DNA of 64,000 nt from Augochlora pura (taxonomy: Eukaryota; Arthropoda; Insecta; Hymenoptera; Halictidae): positions 10,862,831-10,926,830 of the forward strand of contig NC_135779.1 in NCBI RefSeq assembly GCF_028453695.1, given 5' to 3'. Under the pieces are notes generated by a model. The model had not been told where the DNA came from. It ran no database searches and worked only from the letters and a program-made list of their open reading frames with translations. The stretch's first letter is position 1. Each line of letters starts with the position of its first letter. A program made the translations under genes and the position numbers. Below, in pieces: positions 58,796 through 64,000 of this stretch.

Positions 58796-61268
58796 TGACT
58801 GGGAGAACCTGACGGCTGGTTCGCGTCCTCGAGTGACACACGGGGTTTCGTCAACCTACCGTCGATTACTTCTACGCTTATACGCAATTGTTCATTGTTC
58901 AGCGAATAATAAGGTCGATTAGGCCTCTCCGCGTCATTCTCACTCCGAGAACAACCGTGTCTCCGCGACGCGGCGCAGTCTTTCTCTCCCGTGCGATTAG
59001 AATCGATGATAACGCGAATCAACCCTTTACCAGACGATCTCTTTTGCAAGCGATCGGAATATCGGTTGGAATTCGTTCTCGCTGTGGGATAAAGAGAAGT
59101 TGGTAGCCTGGCCTGAAAATCCTGAATCCTTGAGCAACGCGCAGGACGCGTCGAATCGAGTCCAGTCCGAGTCCTTGATCGTGAAACAGCCCGCGCGCAT
59201 CGGCGACGTTCGACGCAGTGATCTTTAAAATAAACCCGATCTGTAATTCCAAACTCGCGTGTCTAGTCCGAAGAACCAGTTTTCCCGAGGATCGCGAGCT
59301 AATTCCGTCGAGCGACACGAAAACCGACCGCCGGTTAGTCATTCTGGATGATCGTCTATCACGGACGGGACGCGATCGCATGGGAAAAAAATGCCACGAC
59401 GAGAGCATCGAACCGCGGCGATCGACGCGTCGATTCATTTATTATTATCAAAGACATCCATTTCCCGGTTATCATGCGGAAAGCGTGCTCGTTAGCGTGT
59501 CTCGCGATGGATTTTTCCGCTGCGGGATCGATCGATCATTTTCAGACCGAATCGTTTAGGATAGCGAAGTCTAATTCGGGCATAAAGCCGAGATTTTCTC
59601 GGCTTTCGCGGTATCGGCGCCACTATCAAGGCCGCCGTGCTCTCGTGAATTAATTATAATATCAAGTTACACTCCGCTTGCCACCGAAAGTTTGCTGCCG
59701 GCGCGGTTTTTCGCTCGCTCGTTCGCATCCACCTACGAGCCGGCGATAAAGCCGCGGTTACGCACAATGCGCCGCCTCGCGCCGCGCCGTGCACCAAGAA
59801 TCGTGCCAGGCGCGCGTCTAACTCGGTATAATGATCGCTAGCCTCGATGATGTAACTTTCGCAAGGTTTCCCCCGCTTTGTTGCCACACGCGCCGCCGCG
59901 CAGCGCCTCTCTCGACCGATCTCTGCTCGATTTAGCGCGCCCACGCTCCCGTTTTCCGTAATTGTTCCGCGGAACACCGCGCTCCGCGGATCAGGGAAAG
60001 CTCCGATTTTATCCAAAGACTAGCACTTTGAAAGTCACCGGTGATGTTAGTTAACGCGACTCGAGATCTCGGTTATACCTTGGGTTAGATAACGTTACAC
60101 CTTTCCTATTTGTAATTGGCGATTCCTAGTAGCAATTGCTGTGTCAATACTTCGCGTTGTGACGAAATTATTTGTTCAGATTTCATAATTAATATTCACC
60201 GTAATCTTTAATTCTTTTTTTTATTAGGCAGATCAGATCCTCGTAGGTTTATTCAGCTACAGATTGAAAAGATTTTGAGAGGACATATTATTCATACAAG
60301 AGGATTGATTAATACAATCCTTGAAGATCGCAGCCTTTCAATTTCAATAGGATTCGCGAAACGTAAGAATGTTGGAAAGTATCGCTCGACTTTGCCTTTC
60401 AATTTTAATTTAATCAATCGACGCTCTTACTGCACTCGTAATTCGACGATTAACGTTCGTTTCGCGATTGCAAAACGTTCCCAAAACATGGCAGCGCGGT
60501 TCACAACCGGCAAGAAAGTTGCCATTCGTAGTTGCGATATCAACGCACCGTCCCAGCAACGTCGCAAGCGTGAAAGCCCCCTTCGAAGCCTATCAGAGGC
60601 TTCTAAGTCGCGAGAGGGGGTCCGCCGTCGAGGTCTTCGACGTTCGAATGGTGTAAATCACTCGAAGAGGGTCACCGACGAGTAGAAAATGAAGCAAGAC
60701 CCGCGGCGCGGTCCTAAAACGGCGTCGACGCGAAAGAAATCTTCCGAGAGGCACTTTCCGTTTCGGGCGGCTCGGCTCGGCTCGGCGCGGCGCGGCGGCG
60801 ACAGAGACGATGAGAGAAGCTAGGCGTTTCCGAAGACGCTCGTAAATCCTGATCCTATTGCTACCATATTTTAGGTGGAATTTATGTCGCTTTATATGCT
60901 GCCCCCGTATATTTCTTCCATTGTCCGTTATCGGGGTAGATCGCTGGTTACGGGAGGGCGCATCGATTCCAGAGAGGAGTTCAACCATTCCTTAACATCA
61001 TGTGATTCTCCCGACTTGCGATAAACCGCCGAGACGTGGCCAATTATACCGGCATTTTTTCGTCGAATTATTCCCCTTGTCGGCTTTTATTAGTCGACCG
61101 ATGGACATCGGCGGCTATAGCTTTCTTGGATCGTTGATAGGGCAGACGTGCCGGTTGTATCCTGTCGTTATCGTTATTCATATTTTCATCTCCGAAGTTG
61201 CTCATAGATCTTATCGATTGACAGAATTTCAATTCAGTAAATATATTGTTTTCAGTAGCTACAGATAA

Positions 61269-61517
61269 TTAACACTTTATCGACCGGTCATCCGGTCGTA
61301 AAAATATTCGTTTCTATTTTGATTTTATTTATCTTATTAATCGCGAAAGATATTTAATATTTAAAAATTTATATAATAATATTGAAGCTTGTAGTACAAT
61401 TTAACACATTTATCTCAATAATAGATAACAAACTAAGGGTTACTATGATAACAGATTCACAGGCTACCGATCGGGGGGAAAAGCCGATTTATAGGCTACC
61501 GGTCGATAAAGTGTTAA
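61269..61517. mobile_element. TTAA-flanked MITE (249 bp) with perfect termini
   Basis: TTAACACTTTATCGACCGGT is present at the left end and, exactly inverted, at the right end (20 of 20). TTAA is the piggyBac target site. The interior is AT-rich and non-coding, with subterminal CCGGTCATCCGGTCG and GCTACCGATCGG motifs repeating the terminal GACCGG theme. Perfect ends suggest this is the youngest copy in the window. Confidence 0.75.
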
Positions 61518-62060
61518 TAAAAAAGAATATTCATTACGAATAAAATTAATAGTAAAGAGGATAGAACCGGAGAATGTAAAAGAAATGAAGAAAAATAAAT
61601 TGGAAGGAAAAAGAAGGAAATTGGAACAAAAGCAGAATACGAAGAAGGAAAGAAAACAGAAAAGAACAACGCGAACAAGATTTATAACCTTCGTTAAAAT
61701 ATTTCATTCTTGTCTGCGACATCAATAAGGGTCTTCCTTTGCTACAGAGAGAGATATAGAAATATGAAATTTATGCATTTACAAGAGAAATAAGTAGGTA
61801 TAATCTAAAAGACTGAAAGGATTAATGTAAGCTAAGATGTTGAAGTATTAATTTGACATTATTTAAGAAGAAAATATCGTGCTTGGTATCTGCGTCTGGC
61901 AATTAGTACAGACAATTTTTATTTCGCATAAATATCCACAGCCTAGTAATAATTTTTGTATCATTTTGATAGATTACCTGTTGCGAGGTAAATATGAGAA
62001 CTAACAGTATTAACTAGTTTCTTCAGACATATACACTTCTCATTACAAGACTAGAAATAT
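61518..62060. other. AT-rich island, nothing recognised
   Basis: Purine-rich and AT-rich, with AAAGAAGGAAA-type repeats at about 61580-61665. No coding or transposon signal. Confidence 0.5.
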
Positions 62061-63440
62061 TTGCGTAAAAATTCTTATGAATCCTTGACATGGCCACAAT
62101 TGGCACATCTACCCTACTCGATTAAGCACCCACGTCGTGTCATTCTAATCCCTCGTCTTTCTCCATCTTTTATCTTTCCTCGCCTCTGTCCTTCGCCGCT
62201 TTTTCCATTTTATCGTGCTCGTGGCACACTTACTCTACCCTCCGGATATCGAGTCCCGCGATCTATGCCCGCGCTTTCCTTTAAACATTTTTCCTTCCTC
62301 CGTTTCGCTGCAGAGACTTCCTCGGTTTCTCGAAAAATCCGGCCGAAGGATATTGTTTCGTACCCGATCGCTCGCCGGCTGATTAAGCCCGCCCACGCGC
62401 GGCTTGTCCGCCGTTTTCCTCGTTCTCTGTACGCTTCGTGCCCGATCTACCGCAAGTGTTGTCCCCGTTATTCCCCCGCCGGTCTCGTTGGTAGCGCGTC
62501 AACCAAAACTGCGCTCACTTTTTTTCTCCGGTTCTCTCGGTGTGTCCGACGCGGCGCGCGCCGTCCCCGTTTCTCGATCCGTTCGTTCTCGTTCCTCGGA
62601 AGGATAGAGAACGTCGGCACGCTGTTTGCACGAGAGAAAGTCCGACGTTTCTCAATTCGAGTCGAGGACTGGCATCGGTCACCGTTAGAAAGTGGTCCTG
62701 ACGGGTGGCGAGTTCGGCGATCGATCCGCGAGCCGACGTCGCCAGGATCTATCGAGCGCTGTCGATCACGGCTCGCGACGACGACGGCGACGACGCGTCC
62801 TCGGGACTTTCAAATGCCGAGGGATGCTCCGGACCGATCCGCGAGCCTCCGCCGCGAGCCTCAGCCGCGGCTCGATAAAAACATGGACGGACATTCCGTT
62901 CTCCGATATGGAATTAAAGCTGTAGTAGACGCTCGTTTTTCTACGGTGCAATTAGCCGGAAGAAACGCGAGCAAAGTCGTATCGACAACTCGGTTCATTC
63001 CGACAAATTGGCGAGGGGATCGCTTGACATTCGTCTCTCCAGTTTCAGCTTTAATCTTCGAGAACCTCGCGTCAAAGTAAAACGGAGAGAGAGGGAGAGA
63101 GAGAGAAGGAGAGAAAGCGGGGATCGAACGGTGGATCGTTTAACTCGTAGCGCGATTCAATATCTCGACCGTTAATTGTACGGTCGCTAATTGAATCGGA
63201 CACGCGGTCGCGAGATAGCACGGCGAAGCGGACGAGAAAAACCTGTTTGCCACTTGCCCGGCTTCCTGCGTGTCTACATAATACGCCGGTTACTTTTGTT
63301 ACCGATAGGAGCTGCGCCCGGTGGAACTGGTCCTCCGCGATAATAACAACGATATCGCAGCGACGCTGACCGGGAAGCATCCTCCCCGGCTTTTATCGGT
63401 TTCCAACGATCTCGTCGTCGCACGGTGACCAATTTGCCCG
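62061..63440. other. GC-rich block with the longest open frame of the window
   Basis: A + strand frame at 62061-63080 is open for 339 codons. It starts with TTG (first ATG at 62082 or the better-placed 62265), is rich in Arg, Ser, Phe and Pro, and shows no recognisable domain, signal peptide or repeat. A GA tract at 63086-63109 follows its stop. Length alone is unusual but not decisive at this GC content. It is left unassigned. Confidence 0.25.
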
Positions 63441-64000
63441 AAATCGTTATCAAAAGTAGAAATATTTTCTTTCTTTATTGGAAGAATCTAGATAACGCAT
63501 TTCATTGATGAATGTTCGGAGGATATATTTATCGTTAAAATCAATTTTTAATATACAACTTCAAGATACGCCAGTTCAAAATTTATCGTTTTATAGCACA
63601 AGCTTTTACAGCTGTAAGCAAACATTAATTTGATTTATCAGTGAATTTTAATGCTAACACATCTATGTTGGTATTATTCAACATGTTTGAAATTAGTATA
63701 CGTAGTACTTTCAGTTCGCTGTTTCATTGCTCAGAGCTATGATACATACGTACGCGAAATCCATGTATACTTTCCCTTTCCTTAAGGAAATAGTTGTCTA
63801 TCAATTCAGATCAAGAGACTGCATTTCCTCTAAACGAAACTTTAAAGGTTACTGAACAAGTTCTAGCTGCCTGCTGTAAATTGTGATCTTATGAGTTATT
63901 TTCATTTTTGTACCGTTCGCACTGTATGGAAGAGTACTTCTCATATCAAGAGGGACGTTCAGCCAGCTTAGGTTAGATTACGGTGAATAAACCTTTTATC
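63441..64000. other. AT-rich end of the window
   Basis: No coding signal, repeat or splice site is recognised. The window ends inside this island. Confidence 0.5.

Larger units (their letters stand above)
56150..61268. other. Presumed intron, mostly GC-rich, no supported exon
   Basis: Holds CT and GA microsatellites, a purine-rich stretch at about 58095-58270 and a (CTC)n at about 58521-58545. CCACGATATG after a GAGG|GTGAGT-like site on the minus strand near 57317 is not accompanied by a recognisable exon. AT-rich from about 60100 to 60420. Open frames carry no known domain. Confidence 0.4.

Overview
This window looks like insect nuclear DNA, most likely from a hymenopteran and plausibly a bee; that assignment is inference. 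CpG is abundant rather than depleted, (GA)n/(CT)n tracts are frequent, and GC-rich blocks alternate sharply with AT-rich islands. Small TTAA-flanked and mariner/pogo-like transposon remnants sit in the AT-rich islands. One 100-N assembly gap lies at 54888-54987. I see no rRNA, tRNA, CRISPR array, bacterial-type operon or intact transposase. The long open frames do not resemble any protein family I know, which is expected where high GC makes stop codons rare.

The best candidate gene is on the + strand. A GC-rich segment at about 18.2-19.3 kb carries several overlapping open frames and ends in a strong splice donor (ACAAG|GTGAGC, cut after 19279). It is probably a first exon. About 22 kb downstream, at 41410/41411, a good splice acceptor is joined directly to a good donor (TTTTGTTCCAG|GTAAGC). 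This is the layout of a recursive splice site (ratchet point), a signature of very long insect introns. Together they suggest that everything right of 19.3 kb is a giant intron of one + strand gene whose later exons lie beyond the window. The protein is not identified and even the reading frame of the first exon is uncertain.

Layout: 1-18.2 kb is apparently intergenic or upstream sequence, with GC-rich blocks, a mariner-type MITE, a 0.93-kb piggyBac-like element (9649-10581) and a small run of hairpins at 4612-4727. The 18.2-19.3 kb segment is the candidate first exon. From 19.3 to 64 kb is presumed intron. It holds five short TTAA-flanked MITEs (24465, 27084, 29430, 49895, 61269), a 365-bp near-palindrome (28150-28514), a collapsed mariner (38399-38476), a pogo/Tigger-like terminus (48057), a second possible splice-site pair (49006/49011), long CT/GA tracts and minisatellites.

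Nothing here amounts to a multi-gene system. The observations most worth follow-up are the recursive splice site, the near-palindrome, the run of similar TTAA elements and the hairpin cluster.
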